This document shows positions 11,978-12,808 of a stretch of DNA of 12,808 nt, piece by piece. This stretch comes from Bacillota bacterium (GTDB lineage: Bacteria; Bacillota; Clostridia; Christensenellales; Aristaeellaceae). Below the pieces are notes generated by a model, which was given only the letters and a program-made list of their open reading frames with translations, had not been told where the DNA came from and did no database searches. Both the position numbers and the translations under genes were made by a program. The stretch is from assembly GCA_023402355.1 (NCBI GenBank), contig JAEXCG010000209.1, positions 1 through 12,808 on the forward strand, written 5' to 3'. Every line of letters begins with the position of its first letter. The stretch's first letter is position 1.

Positions 11978-12664
11978 ATGGATTGGCTACACGTCTTGCT
12001 GCTCTGTATTTCGCTTGTCCTTCTGGCGGCCGTGGTCGTGCTCGCGATCTGCCTGCGCCGCGCGCGGCGGCAGCTCACGCTGATCGGGGACGCCTTCGCG
12101 GACATGAAGGCGGGCAACCGCTTTCGCTTGGTCGGCGCGGACGGGTCGGAGCAGAGCCGAAAGATTTTGAGCGACATCAACGACATCCTGCTCGACCACC
12201 GCTCCCGGCTGCTGCACAAGGAGCAGGCCGCGCAGACGCTGCGGCTGGAGAAGTGCGACCTATGCGGCCTCACGCGCTCGGTGCTCGCGGAGTGCCGCCC
12301 CCTGCTGGAAGGGAGCGGCCTGCTGCTGGAAGCGGAGATTCCAGAGGCCGCGATGCCCGTGCTGATCGACCGGGCGGCTTACGCGCGGGCGCTCACCAGC
12401 CTTTTGCAGAGCGTGACGCTGCGCGGCGGCGCGAAGGAGGTGCGCCTGAGCGTCCGCGCGCAGGGCAAGCGCGCCGCGGTGCTGGTGATGGACGACGGGA
12501 AGCCCATCGCGCAGGAGGATCTGCCGTATCTATTCGAGCCGGGCGACGCGCCGGACGGCGGCTTGAACGCCGTGCGCGCGCTGGTCGAGCGCCAGCGCGG
12601 CACGCTGGGCGCAAAAAGCACGCCCGAAGAGGGGACGTGCTTTACCATGACCTACCCCCTATAG
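11978..12664 (+). CDS. Membrane HAMP-like and degenerate histidine-kinase-type ATPase protein
   Basis: 228 residues. One membrane helix (about 5-25), then a basic stop-transfer run (RRARR, 27-31), a HAMP-like segment (about 33-80: MKAGNRF near 43-49 and SDINDIL near 65-71) and a GHKL ATPase-like domain (about 125-228). G1-like box VMDDGKPI (170-177), F-box LPYLFEPG (182-189), G2-like DGGLNAVRALVER (193-205) and the closing strand GTCFTMTYPL (219-228) are all in kinase order. The N-box is ALTSLLQSV (138-146), where active kinases have an Asn pair (NLL-x-NA), and no H-box with the usual HE-x-R/KTP pattern is visible. A kinase-dead or non-kinase signalling role is therefore likely. The ATG is fixed by GGGAGGTG 5 bases upstream; a longer frame would only read through the hairpin. 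No response regulator follows in the window. Its partner may be the secreted protein upstream. Confidence 0.83.
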   Translation: MDWLHVLLLCISLVLLAAVVVLAICLRRARRQLTLIGDAFADMKAGNRFRLVGADGSEQSRKILSDINDILLDHRSRLLHKEQAAQTLRLEKCDLCGLTRSVLAECRPLLEGSGLLLEAEIPEAAMPVLIDRAAYARALTSLLQSVTLRGGAKEVRLSVRAQGKRAAVLVMDDGKPIAQEDLPYLFEPGDAPDGGLNAVRALVERQRGTLGAKSTPEEGTCFTMTYPL

Positions 12665-12688
12665 CTGGGCTTCGCCCTGCACAGCGTG

Positions 12689-12796
12689 TCGACAAAGTGG
12701 CATAGGCCACTTTGTCGAGATTACGGGTGATTTTTTCGCTCCGCAAAACTGCGTTTTGCTGCGGAAAAAGCCCCGCCCGCCCGGCAAAGCCGGGCG
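12689..12796. repeat. Cluster of three hairpins at the right end
   Basis: A perfect 13-bp stem TCGACAAAGTGGC/GCCACTTTGTCGA with ATAG loop (12689-12701 with 12706-12718) starts 25 bases after the kinase-like stop. A run of six T (12731-12736) lies 12 bases beyond. Next is GCAAAAC/GTTTTGC (12743-12749 with 12753-12759), flanked by TTTTT and AAAAA (12732-12736 with 12765-12769), which could work as a terminator on either strand. Last is CGCCCGGC-AAA-GCCGGGCG (12778-12796). The first may act as transcription end for the two-gene unit. Confidence 0.7.
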
Positions 12797-12808
12797 ATAC
12801 GATTGCAG

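Overview
The window is GC-rich bacterial DNA. It has textbook sigma-A promoters (TTGACA-17-TATAAT), strong AAGGAGG-type ribosome binding sites, short hairpin-plus-U terminators and many palindromic intergenic repeats. Together with the gene families, this suggests a high-GC Bacillota, most likely an uncultured gut or rumen Clostridia; that placement is inference, not a match. No rRNA, tRNA, insertion sequence, integrase or CRISPR array was seen.

Left part, minus strand (about 1-5865). A gene cut by the left edge (1-302, unknown product) has its own probable promoter. To its right is a sugar-type ABC transport cluster, read right to left: a consensus promoter (5837-5865), a two-hairpin leader, a secreted RbsB-like binding protein (4825-5751), a structured spacer, an RbsA-like double ATPase (3197-4726) and an RbsC-like permease (2148-3197) that overlaps the ATPase stop. 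About 570 bases of hairpins and a 65-bp tandem repeat follow, then a Gfo/Idh/MocA oxidoreductase (539-1576) ending at a strong terminator (501-532). The likely job is uptake of a sugar or cyclitol and its NAD(P)-dependent oxidation. The substrate cannot be read from sequence.

Middle, plus strand (about 5918-8440). A divergent promoter drives an MscS-type channel and a DeoD purine nucleoside phosphorylase, closed by a 20-bp hairpin. A second tandem array (three copies of a 91-92 bp GC-rich unit) follows. Then comes a compact one-gene unit: promoter, 63-residue protein of unknown function, strong terminator.

Right part, plus strand (about 8443-12808). A TelA-family gene stands alone between its own promoter and terminator, without the usual ter partners. 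The least familiar part comes last: a secreted 665-residue protein with three proline/threonine-rich linkers, a TSP3-like calcium-binding segment and a C-terminal propeller-like region, followed by a 228-residue membrane protein with a HAMP-like segment and a histidine-kinase-type ATPase fold. That fold lacks the N-box asparagine and any clear phosphoacceptor domain. The pair may be an uncharacterised envelope sensing or scaffolding module. The window ends in a cluster of three hairpins.

No complete, obviously new defence or mobile system is visible. The best candidates for novelty are the last gene pair, the 63-residue protein, and the two frame-shifting tandem-repeat arrays.
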